Assembly (NCBI GenBank): GCA_002281575.1
Contig: NCGN01000011.1
Span: forward strand, 62,001 to 126,000
Length of the DNA: 64,000 nucleotides
Direction: 5' to 3'
Origin: Sphingobacteriia bacterium 28-36-52
GTDB lineage: Bacteria; Bacteroidota; Bacteroidia; Chitinophagales; Chitinophagaceae
Each line of letters begins with the position of its first letter. Positions within the stretch are counted from its first letter, which is position 1. This document shows positions 1 through 10,024 of the stretch, piece after piece. The notes under the pieces were generated by a model. That model did not search any database and had not been told where the DNA came from. It worked only from the letters and a program-made list of their open reading frames with translations. The translations under genes and the position numbers were made by a program.

Positions 1-25
1 AATAAACGTTGTATAGGGATAATTA

Positions 26-1243
26 TTATTCTGCATCCATTTCAGGCAGCTCAATATCTGTGAAAACGGTGCTCAGCTTACCCGCCTGCCAAATATTGCT
101 GTTAAATTTATTTCCGAGAATAATGATGGTTGCGGTATCACTTAAAAGCCTTCTAAATACGGCATTGTTGCCATGCCACCAGCCATTGTGGTAAACTACT
201 GTAGGATTGGGTGGATCTACATATAAATGCCAACCTAAACCATAATTCTTTTTACCCCTGGTTTCATTGCTTAAAGGCTCATATGCCAATTGTTGAGACT
301 GCATACTTACAAATTTGCCTTGGTACAAAGCTTTGTCCCATTGAAGTAAATCTCTAACGGTGCTGTACACATTTTTATCCCCATAAATGCAATCCAGTTT
401 TTCTAATGGATATGCTTTTTTACTAGGTGTATAAGAGGGTATATAATTGGCTGTATCCTTTAAACTAAATACATAAGTGTCTTTCATTCCAAGGGGAGTA
501 AAAACGCTGTCTTTCATATATTGCGGATAAGTTTGACCCGTAATTTTTTCAATCACCAAGGCCAATAATGCAAAATTAGTATTGTTATAACTGTATCTTC
601 TATTAGGCTGAGACTCAATTGCAGGGCGGGTTCCAGCCAAAAATTTTAAAACGTCATAATTGCTACTTAAGCCTGTTACGCTTATAGGGTCTTTCACATA
701 CACTGTTTGTTTAACCCATTTACCTCTTTTATTTTTTCTTCTAGTAATATAAGATCTAGTACCTGCCATCAACTGATCGTATTTTGGTAAGCCAGAACGA
801 TGAGACAACAACAATTCAAGCGTTATCCCTTTATAAGGAAAGGAGGGCAGGTATTGTTCTACAGGGTCTGTTAAAGCGAGGCGGCTTTGCTCCATCAACC
901 TTAAGATGGTCATAGCCGTAAAAGTTTTACTGATTGATGCAACGTGAAAAGTAGAAGAAGGGGTTATGGGTTCCTTTGTAGAAAAATTAATCATTCCCTG
1001 GTAATCTTCAAAAATCACTTCTCCGTTTTTGGCTATTAAAATTGCGCCATTAAAACCCGTCTTTAGCAATTGCTTCTCATAAATAGGCTTAATTGCATTA
1101 ACGTATATTTCTTTTTCACTCGATTTCAAACTGGTGTAAACCAATGGCTTCCCTTCATTAATTGTATCTGTGGTAGGGGTGGGGGAGCCACTACATGCCA
1201 TCATTACATAACTGATTACAGGAACTATCATCAATCTCAGCAT
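26..1243 (-). CDS. Serine hydrolase, class C beta-lactamase-like lipoprotein
   Basis: This is a penicillin-binding-protein/class C beta-lactamase-type serine hydrolase, probably exported and lipid-anchored. The N-terminus is hydrophobic and ends in a lipobox-like MMAC (Cys17). The three family motifs are present in order: SISK with nucleophile Ser103 and Lys106, a YxN element (YNN) around residue 220, and HNG near the C-terminus. At 405 aa the length is normal. The substrate is unknown; such proteins include esterases and D-amino peptidases, and true beta-lactamase activity should not be assumed. It stands alone on the minus strand, divergent from serA. Confidence 0.85.
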   Translation of the reverse strand: MLRLMIVPVISYVMMACSGSPTPTTDTINEGKPLVYTSLKSSEKEIYVNAIKPIYEKQLLKTGFNGAILIAKNGEVIFEDYQGMINFSTKEPITPSSTFHVASISKTFTAMTILRLMEQSRLALTDPVEQYLPSFPYKGITLELLLSHRSGLPKYDQLMAGTRSYITRRKNKRGKWVKQTVYVKDPISVTGLSSNYDVLKFLAGTRPAIESQPNRRYSYNNTNFALLALVIEKITGQTYPQYMKDSVFTPLGMKDTYVFSLKDTANYIPSYTPSKKAYPLEKLDCIYGDKNVYSTVRDLLQWDKALYQGKFVSMQSQQLAYEPLSNETRGKKNYGLGWHLYVDPPNPTVVYHNGWWHGNNAVFRRLLSDTATIIILGNKFNSNIWQAGKLSTVFTDIELPEMDAE

Positions 1244-1268
1244 TTATTATAAAGAGTTAGAATTATTA

Positions 1269-1302
1269 CAAAGATAACCATGGTGGCTTCTTATACTACC
1301 AA
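1269..1302 (-). promoter_or_regulatory. Putative promoter of the serine hydrolase gene
   Basis: Reading the minus strand, TATCTTTG at 1276-1269 is a perfect match to the Bacteroidota -7 consensus TAnnTTTG. A TTG at 1302-1300 lies 23 bp upstream, at the wide end of the usual -33/-7 spacing. The ATG of the hydrolase follows 25 bp after the -7 element. Confidence 0.5.
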
Positions 1303-1353
1303 CGTGGAAAACTATGCGCATGGTATAAGAATAGATAACATTATTTTGCATTT

Positions 1354-2592
1354 ATGAGCAAGCAACCAAGCACCAGCTATCCAAAAGAGCGCATTAATAT
1401 TCTTTTTTTAGAAAATATTAGCGAAAAAGCCGTTCAACAATTTAAGCAAAACGGTTATACGAATATTCGAAAACTGAATGGAGCATTAAGTGAGGAAGAA
1501 CTAATAAAAGAAATTAAAGACGTTCACCTAATTGGCATCCGTTCAAAAACATTGATTACCAAAAAAGTATTAGATGCTGCAACCAAATTGCAAGCCATTG
1601 GCTGTTTTTGTATTGGAGTGAACCAAGTAGATCTAAAAGCTGCAACACAAAAAGGAGTGGCAGTTTTTAACGCCCCTTATAGCAATACAAGAAGTGTAGC
1701 AGAACTCGTAATAGGTGCAAGTGTTATGTTAATTAGAAGAATCCCCGACAAAAATACAGCAGCACATCAGGGAATCTGGATGAAAGAAGCCAAAGGCAGT
1801 TATGAATTAAGGGGTAAAACACTCGGTTTAATTGGCTATGGAAATATAGGATCACAAGTAAGTGTATTGGCTGAAGCATTGGGTATGAAAGTATTATTTT
1901 ACGATACCGAAACCAAGCTACCCATGGGCAATGCAACTGCAGCAAAAAACATGAAGGAAGTATTGAACTATGCCGATATTGTCTCTTTACATGTGCCAGA
2001 AACACCACAAACCAAATTGTTGATTAATAAAAATGCCATCAAACAAATGAAGCCAGGTGCCATTTTAATTAACTACGCAAGGGGAGAAGTAGTAGACTTA
2101 AAAGCGTTGGCTACGGCATTAGAAGAAAAACAGCTTAGTGGCGCTGCAATTGATGTGTTTCCTTGGGAACCAGAAAAAAATGGAGATCATTTTGAAAGTC
2201 CCATGCAGGGTTTGAAAAATGTATTATTAACCCCGCATATTGGCGGCTCTACCGAAGAAGCACAACAAAATATAGGGGAAGATGTAAGCATCAAATTATT
2301 TCAATATTTAGAACGAGGAATTACCAATGGTTCACATACAGTGCCCGCAATTGGATTACCACCAATAGAAGGAACCCACCGAATTTTACACGTACACCAC
2401 AATGTGCCTGGCGTATTAAGTGCCATTAATACAGCTTTGTCTAAAAACAAAATAAATATTGTTGGGCAATACCTCAAAACCAATGAAGACATTGGTTACG
2501 TAGTACTTGATATTGAAAAGAAATTATCTAAAACAGCCATTGAATTATTGAAGTCTGTAAAGTCTACTATTAAGGTTAGAATGCTCTATTAA
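1354..2592 (+). CDS. serA: D-3-phosphoglycerate dehydrogenase
   Basis: It oxidises 3-phosphoglycerate to 3-phosphohydroxypyruvate with NAD+, the first step of serine synthesis, in the cytosol. The 412 residues match the E. coli-type SerA length. Visible are the nucleotide-binding GYGNIGS, the catalytic Arg in NYARGEVVD, the acidic residue in DVFPWEPE, and the catalytic His in TPHIGGST. A C-terminal ACT domain begins around THRILHVHHNVPG, so serine feedback is expected. The ATG directly follows an AT-rich leader. A strong terminator follows at 2615-2653. Confidence 0.96.
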   Translation: MSKQPSTSYPKERINILFLENISEKAVQQFKQNGYTNIRKLNGALSEEELIKEIKDVHLIGIRSKTLITKKVLDAATKLQAIGCFCIGVNQVDLKAATQKGVAVFNAPYSNTRSVAELVIGASVMLIRRIPDKNTAAHQGIWMKEAKGSYELRGKTLGLIGYGNIGSQVSVLAEALGMKVLFYDTETKLPMGNATAAKNMKEVLNYADIVSLHVPETPQTKLLINKNAIKQMKPGAILINYARGEVVDLKALATALEEKQLSGAAIDVFPWEPEKNGDHFESPMQGLKNVLLTPHIGGSTEEAQQNIGEDVSIKLFQYLERGITNGSHTVPAIGLPPIEGTHRILHVHHNVPGVLSAINTALSKNKINIVGQYLKTNEDIGYVVLDIEKKLSKTAIELLKSVKSTIKVRMLY

Positions 2593-2614
2593 AATATTTT
2601 TATCCCAATTGTAT

Positions 2615-2653
2615 AAAGTTCATCATTTATTTATGATGGACTTTATTTTTTTA
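2615..2653 (+). terminator. Intrinsic terminator of serA, overlapping the cutC 3' end
   Basis: A 12-bp stem (AAAGTTCATCAT at 2615-2626 with ATGATGGACTTT at 2633-2644, one G-T pair) has a 6-nt loop and is followed by ATTTTTTTAA on the plus strand. The minus-strand side has no T tract, so it serves serA. The stem covers the stop codon and last codons of the convergent cutC gene. Confidence 0.8.
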
Positions 2654-3339
2654 ATTTCATCTGCATCAACAAAATCAATATCAAAATCTTCTGGCATTAG
2701 GGGATTTCGATATTCAGCAGTACTCGGTATGCTGATTCTAGCAGAGGTATGTACTTCATTCACACCTGCAGTATCAATAATATGTTGCACATTGCTGCTG
2801 TTTAATCCACTGCCAGGCATGATGATGATTCTATCGTTGGCTTGTTCTACCAATGTTTTCACCAAGTCAAGGCCATCGGTTACTTTTAAGTGTTGACCAC
2901 TGGTTAAAACTCTTGTACATCCGCACTGAATAAGGGTTTCAAGGGCTTCTAAAGGATCTTTACAACGATCAAATGCTCTGTGAAATGTTACGTCTAATGG
3001 ATATGCAGCTTCCACTAATTTTGCCGTATTTTCTTGATCAATGGTTCCATCTTGATTTAACAAACCAAACACCACACCTTCAAATTGCAACTCTTTGCAA
3101 AGCAAAATATCTTTACGAATAATTTCAATTTCATCTTGGGTATGAAAGTAATCTCCACCACGAGGCCGTATCATTGGGAATACAGGAATTCCAATTTTTT
3201 CTCTAACTGTTTTTAAATAACCATAAGATGGAGTAGTTCCACCATTGGCGTAGTTTTCACATAATTCAATTCTATCGGCACCAGCTTTTTCAGAGGCAAT
3301 GGCAGTTGCTGTATTAAACACACATATTTCTAAAAGCAT
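2623..3339 (-). CDS. cutC: CutC family protein
   Basis: A TIM-barrel protein of the CutC family (238 aa, normal length). The start MLLEICVFNTATAIASEKAGADRIELC and the later PMIRPRGGDYFH segment are typical. CutC was named for copper homeostasis, but its biochemical activity remains uncertain and a hydrolase role has been suggested. It lies 3 bp downstream of the glycosylasparaginase gene and is probably cotranscribed with it. That pairing points towards amino-sugar or glycan breakdown more than copper handling, but this is inference. Confidence 0.9.
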   Translation of the reverse strand: MLLEICVFNTATAIASEKAGADRIELCENYANGGTTPSYGYLKTVREKIGIPVFPMIRPRGGDYFHTQDEIEIIRKDILLCKELQFEGVVFGLLNQDGTIDQENTAKLVEAAYPLDVTFHRAFDRCKDPLEALETLIQCGCTRVLTSGQHLKVTDGLDLVKTLVEQANDRIIIMPGSGLNSSNVQHIIDTAGVNEVHTSARISIPSTAEYRNPLMPEDFDIDFVDADEIKKIKSIINK

Positions 3340-3342
3340 GGC

Positions 3343-4356
3343 TTAAATCAAAAATTTACTGTCAACTAAAATATTTTTATCATCTGCGTAACATACAGCA
3401 TAATTAAATCCTTTTTGCAAAGCATAACCGCCATATAAACCTTCTTTATTAATGGCAATCATACAAGCTTGAATTTCCTTAGCCTTGCTGCCTTTAATTT
3501 TGAGCAATCGTTCAATGGCTTTTTTACAAGCCATTTCAGGGGATAATCCTTGGCGCATAAATTCCATCACAGTATGTGCACCACCCATTCGGATAATGTC
3601 TTCACCTTGACCAGTTGCAACAACTGCACCCACTTCATTGTCTACAAATAAACCTGCGCCAATGATGGGCGAATCACCCACACGACCTCGCATTTTGAAA
3701 CCCATACCGCTGGTAGTACAGCTGCCACTTAAATTACCATTTGCATCTAAAGCAATCATTCCGATGGTGTCGTGGTTCCAAGAACCGTCAGATAATCGGG
3801 CAGGAGCTGCTGCAATTTGGTTTTCCTTGTTTTCTCTATTGATACTGGGTTTGTATTCGCTTTTTTGTAACCATTTTTTGTATTCGCGTTCGGCCCCTTC
3901 AGATAAACCTTCTTTTTCTAAGGTAAACCCTTGAGAAAGCGCAAATTGCTGCGCACCTTGACCCACCAACATTACATGTGGGGTATTTTCCATCACTTTA
4001 CGAGCAACTGAAATAGGATGTTTAATTCTTTCTAAACAAGCTACACTGCCACAATTGGCAAATTCATCCATTATTGACGCGTCTAACGTAACGTATCCGT
4101 CTCTGTCTGGATTAGCACCTAAACCCACGCAACAATTTTGTTCATTTTCCGTAACCATTACACCTTGCTCAACTGCGTCCAACGCACGACCATTCTTTTT
4201 TAAGACATCCCAAGCAGCTTTATTGGCTCTAATACCAGCATCCCAAGTAGACAAAACGATTGGCTTTTTACCAGCATATTTCGGGGCAAATCCAGCCAAT
4301 GAAAAACTACCGACACCAAGGGTTCCAACTTGCAAAAATTTTCTTCTTGAGAACAT
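3343..4356 (-). CDS. N4-(beta-N-acetylglucosaminyl)-L-asparaginase (glycosylasparaginase), Tat-exported
   Basis: An Ntn-hydrolase that cleaves the GlcNAc-asparagine bond of N-glycopeptides. The autoprocessing site is the Thr in HDTIGMIALD, which becomes the N-terminal nucleophile after self-cleavage. Other family signatures are LDAVEQGV near the N-terminus and the GLGANPDRDGYVTLDASIM stretch. The N-terminus carries a twin-arginine signal (SRRKFLQ followed by a hydrophobic run to about residue 30), so export as a folded protein is expected. It is first of a two-gene unit with cutC. Length 337 aa fits the family. Confidence 0.92.
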   Translation of the reverse strand: MFSRRKFLQVGTLGVGSFSLAGFAPKYAGKKPIVLSTWDAGIRANKAAWDVLKKNGRALDAVEQGVMVTENEQNCCVGLGANPDRDGYVTLDASIMDEFANCGSVACLERIKHPISVARKVMENTPHVMLVGQGAQQFALSQGFTLEKEGLSEGAEREYKKWLQKSEYKPSINRENKENQIAAAPARLSDGSWNHDTIGMIALDANGNLSGSCTTSGMGFKMRGRVGDSPIIGAGLFVDNEVGAVVATGQGEDIIRMGGAHTVMEFMRQGLSPEMACKKAIERLLKIKGSKAKEIQACMIAINKEGLYGGYALQKGFNYAVCYADDKNILVDSKFLI

Positions 4357-4542
4357 AAATTATGCTTTTAAGGTTAGCGTTTTTAAATGTAGGCATTGTT
4401 TTATTCTTATCCCAAGAATTGACAATCAAATTATCCATCTCCAGACTAATCAGCAATCTAACCAATTGACAACCAGTTAATTCCAATCATATATTTATTC
4501 TTATAATTAATATTATGTTAAATAGCGCACAACAGAATGGGA

Positions 4543-4572
4543 AGAAAAAAGGCTACTCAACTGAATAGCCTT
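4543..4572 (-). terminator. Intrinsic terminator after the sugar dehydrogenase gene
   Basis: On the minus strand AAGGCTATTC and GAGTAGCCTT pair over 10 bp (one G-T) around a 4-nt loop, followed by TTTTTTC. It lies about 25 bp beyond the stop of the PQQ-type dehydrogenase and closes the gyrA-TPR-dehydrogenase run. The remaining sequence up to 4356 is AT-rich with nothing further recognised. Confidence 0.82.
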
Positions 4573-4595
4573 ATATAAATAATTTATAAATGAAA

Positions 4596-5750
4596 TTACT
4601 CAGGAACCAATCGTACAATCCTACCCGGTCCTTCTATTGAAACATAAATAGAACCATCGGGTGCTTGGCGTACATGACGAATGCGGCCTACTTTATCAAG
4701 CAGTTTGTGTTCTTTTACTACTTTGTTGTCCTTGATTTCAAGGCGTGCTAAATATTGCAGTGCTAAGCCACCAACTAATAAATTGCCGGTCCAGCTTTTG
4801 AATTTTTTGTCTGTAATAAATGCCATCCCACATGCTCCAATAGATGGCACCCATTTGTAAACGGGATCTGTAACGCCCGCCATGGTTGGACTTGCAGATA
4901 CAGGTTTGTCGTCGTAGTTAACACCGTATGATACCAAGGGCCAACCATAATTGTTGCCCGCTTTAATGATGTTCACTTCATCTCCACCCTTTGGTCCATG
5001 TTCTGCTTCCCAAATTTCTTTGGTGAATGGATTATACACCAAGCCTTGTGGGTTCCTGTGTCCATAGCTGTAAACCGTTGTGGGCGCTGAATTGCCTGTT
5101 AATACTGGGTTTCCGGCTGGTATGCCACCATCTTGTGTAATGCGATGTACTTTACCCCATGTACTATTTACATCTTGTGCATTTTTATTGGGTGAATTGG
5201 CTCCTCCATAACTGGTAGCGCCTCCTTCCCCTATACTGACAAATAAATTGCCAGCCTCATCAAAATCAATTCTACTTCCATAATGGCCGGTCATGGTATT
5301 GGCCGAATTGGAATTCAATAATATTTTAGGTTCGGTAATTTGATCGTTCACCAATTTAAATCGCATCAAATGATAACTTCCGCCACCACCAGGATAATTA
5401 CCAGCATAACTAATGAACACCCATCCATTGCTATTGAATTGAGGTGATACGCGAACGTCTAATAAACCTCCTTGACCGCTGGTATTAATAGTGGGGAGAC
5501 CACTAATTTCGGTGATTTTATCTCCACTTTTACGATGCAACTTACCTCTCTTTTCAGTGAATAGTAAATCACCATTGGGTAAAAAATCCATACCCCAGAT
5601 TACTTCGTATCCAGTAATTAACTGTTCCGTTTTAACGGTGGGCTCCGTAGTCATTTGCGAAGTATCTTCTACTGTTCCCTCTTTTTTACTAGTAGAACAA
5701 GCCAAGATACTCGCAAATGCTAAAGATAATAGTAGGGTACGATTAATCAT
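4596..5750 (-). CDS. PQQ-dependent sugar dehydrogenase-like lipoprotein
   Basis: A six-bladed beta-propeller of the soluble glucose/sorbosone dehydrogenase family (YliI/GdhB type), which oxidises aldoses with PQQ in the periplasm. Supporting segments are WGMDFLPNGDLLFTEKRGKL, GEGGATSYGG, and HRNPQGLVYNP followed by EAEHGPKGGDEVN, the conserved core that holds Ca2+ and PQQ. The N-terminus ends in ILAC (Cys18), a lipobox. The actual substrate cannot be told. It starts 3 bp after the TPR gene stop, so it is likely in one transcript with it. Confidence 0.9.
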   Translation of the reverse strand: MINRTLLLSLAFASILACSTSKKEGTVEDTSQMTTEPTVKTEQLITGYEVIWGMDFLPNGDLLFTEKRGKLHRKSGDKITEISGLPTINTSGQGGLLDVRVSPQFNSNGWVFISYAGNYPGGGGSYHLMRFKLVNDQITEPKILLNSNSANTMTGHYGSRIDFDEAGNLFVSIGEGGATSYGGANSPNKNAQDVNSTWGKVHRITQDGGIPAGNPVLTGNSAPTTVYSYGHRNPQGLVYNPFTKEIWEAEHGPKGGDEVNIIKAGNNYGWPLVSYGVNYDDKPVSASPTMAGVTDPVYKWVPSIGACGMAFITDKKFKSWTGNLLVGGLALQYLARLEIKDNKVVKEHKLLDKVGRIRHVRQAPDGSIYVSIEGPGRIVRLVPE

Positions 5751-5753
5751 ATA

Positions 5754-7121
5754 TTATTTGAAAGTTGAGTGCAATGCATCGAACTCTTTGTATTTGGCTT
5801 CGTATGCATCAAATAATTTTGCATCCTTGCCTCTTACACGTCCCATTTTGTAATAATAAATATTGGCAATAAAATCTACTGATTTATTAATCACACTTTT
5901 CTCGGTGTTGCTACGAGGTGATTTATCTTTCAAAATCATATATGATTTAGTCAACCACTCTGCTGATATATCTGTTATTTCCATAGAATTTTTTTCTATA
6001 GCAATATTGTCATTTTTAATGGCGTCTACTTTTGCTTTATGCTCAGCTTCAGCAGCTGCTTTTTTCTTTGGATCTTTAATTACTGGTTTGTTGGCATTGA
6101 TCTCTTGCAATTTTTTAATATTAGCAGCATACTTATCATCTTCTAAATTGAAGAAATTATAATAAGTAACACCTACGTTAAAAGCAGCAATGGCATTGTT
6201 GTTGTTTTTACCATATGCTTTTTTGAAAGCATCAATTGCTTTGCGATTATACTTGTCTATGGTTGCACTATCTACCCCATCTTCATTTCTTACTGAAACA
6301 AATACGTCGCCAAACTGTAAATATTTTGATTCTGTTAAAGTACCAGCAGCATCCATTTCATCATACAAGGCTGTTTTACCTGCTAAATCATAGTTCTGGT
6401 CTATGTATTCAATTTCAAAATCTTCCCAGTTTTCGTTTGGATACACTTCTTTACCCAATGCCATATATTTTTCAAAGCCTTCTTTATTCTTTTTCTTAGT
6501 GTTGTAATCAACTAAGTATTTATAAATATCGGCAAAGCCCTCTCCTGTTACTCTACTATCGGCTAATCGAGTATAGTATTTAACAGCATCATCAGGCTTT
6601 TGTGCATTCTGAAAAGAATACGCACAATATAAAATGGAAGTAGTATCAAATGGTTGCTGAGAACTTGCCCATTTGTTCTGGAAAATATAATCACTATAAA
6701 TAACTGCTTTCTCAAATTCCTTTGAAGCAGCATCGTATTTCTTCTCTTTAAAACTATTGATACCTACACCGAATGAAGTGGCATACATATCAAAATATCC
6801 ATCTGCTCCTTTCTCTTTCACTTTAGCCAATGCAGGTTCCATTTCAGCATATTTTTGAAACGCAGTATGTGCATCTTCAACTGCAGTTGGATACTTGGCT
6901 CTTGTTGCTTCATTTTGAAATAAAGCAGCATAAATTCTAGACTTCCAATAATACCCTTCAGCCTTTCCCTGATTTTTTGGATCAGCCATGGCTTTATCAA
7001 TTTCTGTTTTAGCCTCTTCAAACTTTTTTAAATAAACATTGGTTTCAACTTTCTTGAAATCTTGTGCAGTTGCAATTGAAAAAATTGCAAAGCTTAACAA
7101 CAAGGAGAAAAAATACTTCAT
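5754..7121 (-). CDS. Secreted tetratricopeptide-repeat protein
   Basis: A 455-aa protein with a signal peptide (MKYFFSLLLSFAIFSIATAQ) and several TPR-like helical pairs, for example around residues 40-110 and 150-210. A charged, Lys/Ala-rich segment near residues 330-370 looks coiled-coil. I chose the ATG at 7121 because it begins a clean signal peptide; an in-frame start 51 bp upstream would place 17 polar residues before it and would overlap the gyrA end. It follows gyrA by 22 bp. TPR proteins act as scaffolds; no specific partner can be named. Confidence 0.85.
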   Translation of the reverse strand: MKYFFSLLLSFAIFSIATAQDFKKVETNVYLKKFEEAKTEIDKAMADPKNQGKAEGYYWKSRIYAALFQNEATRAKYPTAVEDAHTAFQKYAEMEPALAKVKEKGADGYFDMYATSFGVGINSFKEKKYDAASKEFEKAVIYSDYIFQNKWASSQQPFDTTSILYCAYSFQNAQKPDDAVKYYTRLADSRVTGEGFADIYKYLVDYNTKKKNKEGFEKYMALGKEVYPNENWEDFEIEYIDQNYDLAGKTALYDEMDAAGTLTESKYLQFGDVFVSVRNEDGVDSATIDKYNRKAIDAFKKAYGKNNNNAIAAFNVGVTYYNFFNLEDDKYAANIKKLQEINANKPVIKDPKKKAAAEAEHKAKVDAIKNDNIAIEKNSMEITDISAEWLTKSYMILKDKSPRSNTEKSVINKSVDFIANIYYYKMGRVRGKDAKLFDAYEAKYKEFDALHSTFK

Positions 7122-7143
7122 ATGGTTGTTTTTAGTCGTGTAC

Positions 7144-9813
7144 TTAAATAATTGGTTGGTCGTTGTTATCAATATTTAAACCAGCATCTTCGCCAGCATT
7201 TCCCAATTCAGTTGAGTCTAATGAGCCTTCAGTAGTTTCACCTACTTCTTCTACTACATCATCAGCTACTTGCTCTTCTATTTGAGAAATGGCAGCAATT
7301 TCATCGCCCTCATCTAAGCGAATCAATTTAACACCTTGAGTGGCTCGTCCTGCTTCTCTAATATCTACAATACCTGTTCTAATGGTAATGCCCGATTTAC
7401 AAGTAATAATTAAGTCTTCCACCTCTTTTACATAAAGTATGCCAACCAAACTTCCTGTTTTCTCAGTTACGTTAATGGTTTTAACACCTTTACCTCCCCT
7501 ATTGGTAATGCGATAATCTTCAATAGCTGTTCTTTTACCATATCCTTTTTCACTTACCACCAATATGGTTCTTTCAGTATCGTCCTTATTTACACAAATC
7601 ATGCCAACCACTTCATCAGTGGCATCATCTACCTCAATACCAGCAACCCCAATAGCACCTCTTCCAGTTGAGCGAACTTTTGTTTCAGGGAAACGAATGG
7701 CACGTCCGCTTTTCACCGCCAACATAATTTCGCTAGAACCATTGGTTAATCTAGCTTCTAACAATTCATCTCCTTCCACAATGGTAATAGCATTCACCCC
7801 ATTGGCCCTAGGTCTACTGAAATCTTCTAAAGAAGTTTTCTTAATAATACCTTGCTTAGTACAAAGCACGATATAGTGATTTTGAACAAAATCAGTGTCT
7901 GCAATATTCTTAACATTAATGATTGCTTTCACTTTATCGTCACCAGGTAATTGAATCAAATTCTGTATAGCTCTACCCTTGCTCTGCTTCTCTCCTTCTG
8001 GTATTTCATACACCCTCATCCAATAACACCTACCTTTTTCTGTAAAGAATAAAATGGTATCGTGTGTTGAGGCAACAAATAAATGTTCTACAAAATCCTC
8101 TTCTCTGGTTTTTGATCCAACTGCACCTCTACCACCTCTTTTTTGTTGACGGTATTCAGTTGCAGAAGTACGCTTAATGTATCCTAAATGTGAAATAGTA
8201 ATTACTACATCTTCGTCTTCAATTAAGTCTTCAATACGCATTTCATCTGCCAAGTATTGAATTTCACTCTTACGTGCATCACCAAATTTATCTTTTACTT
8301 CGAGTAACTCTTTTCTAATTAAAGCAAAGCGTAAATCTTCATTGGCCAATAGCGCTTTCAAGTCTCTAATGGTTGCAATTAAGCCATTGAACTCTTCAAT
8401 AATTTTATCGCGTTCCATTCCAGTTAATCGCTGTAAACGCAATTCCAGTATGGCTTTCGCTTGAATTTCAGATAACCCTTCTGCTTGTTTGTATAACTCA
8501 TCTGTAAGATCAGAGAACATAGCAGAGTTCAAGTACCATTTTTCTTGGCTACTCTTGGTCATCAATGCTTCCTTAGCTTCATCAGGGGTTCTGCTTGCAC
8601 GAATCAAACGAATCACTTCATCTAAATGATCTAATGCTTTTAAATATCCTTCTAAAACATGCGCTCTTTCTTCGGCCTTTCTTAATTCGAATTTTGCTCT
8701 TCTAATCACCACTTCCATTCTAAATTCAATGAAAGCTTTTATTAGATCGTGCAAGTTCATAATGCCCGGACGTCCTTTGCTTAACGCCACATTATTGATA
8801 CCATAACTGGTTTGTAATTCTGTATGCTTGTACAACTGATTAATGACCACCTGTGCTACGGCATCTTTCTTTAATTCAACCACAATACGAGTACCATCTT
8901 TGTTACTTTGGTTACCCACATCAGATATTCCATCAACAATTTTATTGATGGCCAATTGTCCAATTCGATCCGTTAAAGTATCACGACTTACCTGATAAGG
9001 TACTTCGGTAATAACAATCATTTCTCTGCCATTGGGCTTGGTTTCCACATTACACCTGCCTCTTACCACAACCCTACCCCTACCGGTCATTAATGCTTGT
9101 CTAACACCTTCCATACCATAAATCACCCCACCGGTTGGAAAGTCAGGCGCTTTCACATAATTCATTAACTCTTCAATAGTAATATCTCTATTGTCTACAT
9201 AAGCCACACATCCATCAATTACTTCGCTCAAGTTATGCGGCATCATATTGGTGGCCATACCTACGGCAATTCCAGAGGAACCATTTACCAATAACTGGGG
9301 AATTCTTGCAGGCAAAACAGTGGGCTCTTCTAAAGAATCGTCAAAATTCAATTGAAAATCTACCGTTTCCTTTTCAATATCATCTAACATGGCTTCAGCA
9401 ATCTTTTGCAATCTTGCTTCGGTATAACGCATAGCAGCCGGTGGATCTCCATCTTGGTTACCAAAGTTACCCTGGCGATCTACCAATGTGTAACGCATGG
9501 TCCACTCTTGGGCCATCCTTACCAATGTATCATAAATAGCACTATCACCGTGGGGGTGATACTTACCCATTACTTCCCCCACAATACGGGCAGATTTCTT
9601 AAAAGGCTTATTGCTGTTGTTCCCCAACTCATTCATTGCGTATAAAACCCTACGGTGTACAGGCTTAAACCCGTCCCTCACATCTGGTAATGCACGACCC
9701 ACAATAACCGACATTGAATAGTCAATGTAAGCGGTCTTCATTTGCTCTTCAATATTGACCTGTATAATTCGGTCATTATCGTTGGTTTGTTCTGGTATTA
9801 AGTTCTCTTCCAT
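7144..9813 (-). CDS. gyrA: DNA gyrase subunit A
   Basis: The breakage-reunion subunit of type II topoisomerase, which introduces negative supercoils with GyrB. From the ATG at 9813 the protein is 889 aa. The catalytic tyrosine is Tyr130 in [10 protein letters not shown]. The quinolone-resistance region reads [11 protein letters not shown], with the sensitive-type Ser91 and Asp95. The GyrA-box [10 protein letters not shown], which separates gyrase from topoisomerase IV, is present before a six-bladed C-terminal domain and an acidic tail. An in-frame GTG at 9864 would add 17 residues, but the promoter distance and family alignment favour the ATG. Confidence 0.97.
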   Translation of the reverse strand: MEENLIPEQTNDNDRIIQVNIEEQMKTAYIDYSMSVIVGRALPDVRDGFKPVHRRVLYAMNELGNNSNKPFKKSARIVGEVMGKYHPHGDSAIYDTLVRMAQEWTMRYTLVDRQGNFGNQDGDPPAAMRYTEARLQKIAEAMLDDIEKETVDFQLNFDDSLEEPTVLPARIPQLLVNGSSGIAVGMATNMMPHNLSEVIDGCVAYVDNRDITIEELMNYVKAPDFPTGGVIYGMEGVRQALMTGRGRVVVRGRCNVETKPNGREMIVITEVPYQVSRDTLTDRIGQLAINKIVDGISDVGNQSNKDGTRIVVELKKDAVAQVVINQLYKHTELQTSYGINNVALSKGRPGIMNLHDLIKAFIEFRMEVVIRRAKFELRKAEERAHVLEGYLKALDHLDEVIRLIRASRTPDEAKEALMTKSSQEKWYLNSAMFSDLTDELYKQAEGLSEIQAKAILELRLQRLTGMERDKIIEEFNGLIATIRDLKALLANEDLRFALIRKELLEVKDKFGDARKSEIQYLADEMRIEDLIEDEDVVITISHLGYIKRTSATEYRQQKRGGRGAVGSKTREEDFVEHLFVASTHDTILFFTEKGRCYWMRVYEIPEGEKQSKGRAIQNLIQLPGDDKVKAIINVKNIADTDFVQNHYIVLCTKQGIIKKTSLEDFSRPRANGVNAITIVEGDELLEARLTNGSSEIMLAVKSGRAIRFPETKVRSTGRGAIGVAGIEVDDATDEVVGMICVNKDDTERTILVVSEKGYGKRTAIEDYRITNRGGKGVKTINVTEKTGSLVGILYVKEVEDLIITCKSGITIRTGIVDIREAGRATQGVKLIRLDEGDEIAAISQIEEQVADDVVEEVGETTEGSLDSTELGNAGEDAGLNIDNNDQPII

Positions 9814-9879
9814 GTATCTTGCTGGTTCTACTTTTAATTCATTTTCAGGGGGAAAAATAGCCACCTGAATGAAGGTTTG

Positions 9880-9913
9880 CGAAGATAGCTTTTTTAGGGG
9901 TTAAAAAGGCCAA
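9880..9913 (-). promoter_or_regulatory. Putative gyrA promoter
   Basis: On the minus strand TATCTTCG (9887-9880) differs by one base from TAnnTTTG, and a TTG at 9913-9911 lies 23 bp upstream. This gives a leader of roughly 60 nt to the ATG at 9813. A perfect DnaA-box-type 9-mer, TTATCCACA, lies a little further upstream at 9937-9945; its role is unproven. Confidence 0.4.
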
Positions 9914-9976
9914 AAAACGCTGTTTTTTTACCGGTTTTATCCACAGTTTACACCCTATCTAAACGCTTGATTTTCA

Positions 9977-10004
9977 TTGGTAGACGCCAATTGTTCTATC
10001 TTTA
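9977..10004 (+). promoter_or_regulatory. Putative promoter of the saccharopine-reductase-like gene
   Basis: TTG at 9977-9979 and TATCTTTA at 9997-10004 are separated by 17 bp and lie 20 bp upstream of the ATG at 10025. The -7 element has A instead of the final G. Confidence 0.4.
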
Positions 10005-10024
10005 TTTTTTTTAAGTAATTCTTT

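Noticed and set aside
9814..9864. GTG start adding 17 residues to GyrA
   Set aside because: The ATG at 9813 gives a normal GyrA N-terminus and the extension has no family support, though it cannot be fully excluded.
9937..9945. DnaA box TTATCCACA upstream of gyrA, and the same 9-mer reversed at 24270-24278
   Set aside because: A rough estimate from base composition gives about one such 9-mer per window by chance, there is no cluster, and dnaA/dnaN are absent, so no origin is called.
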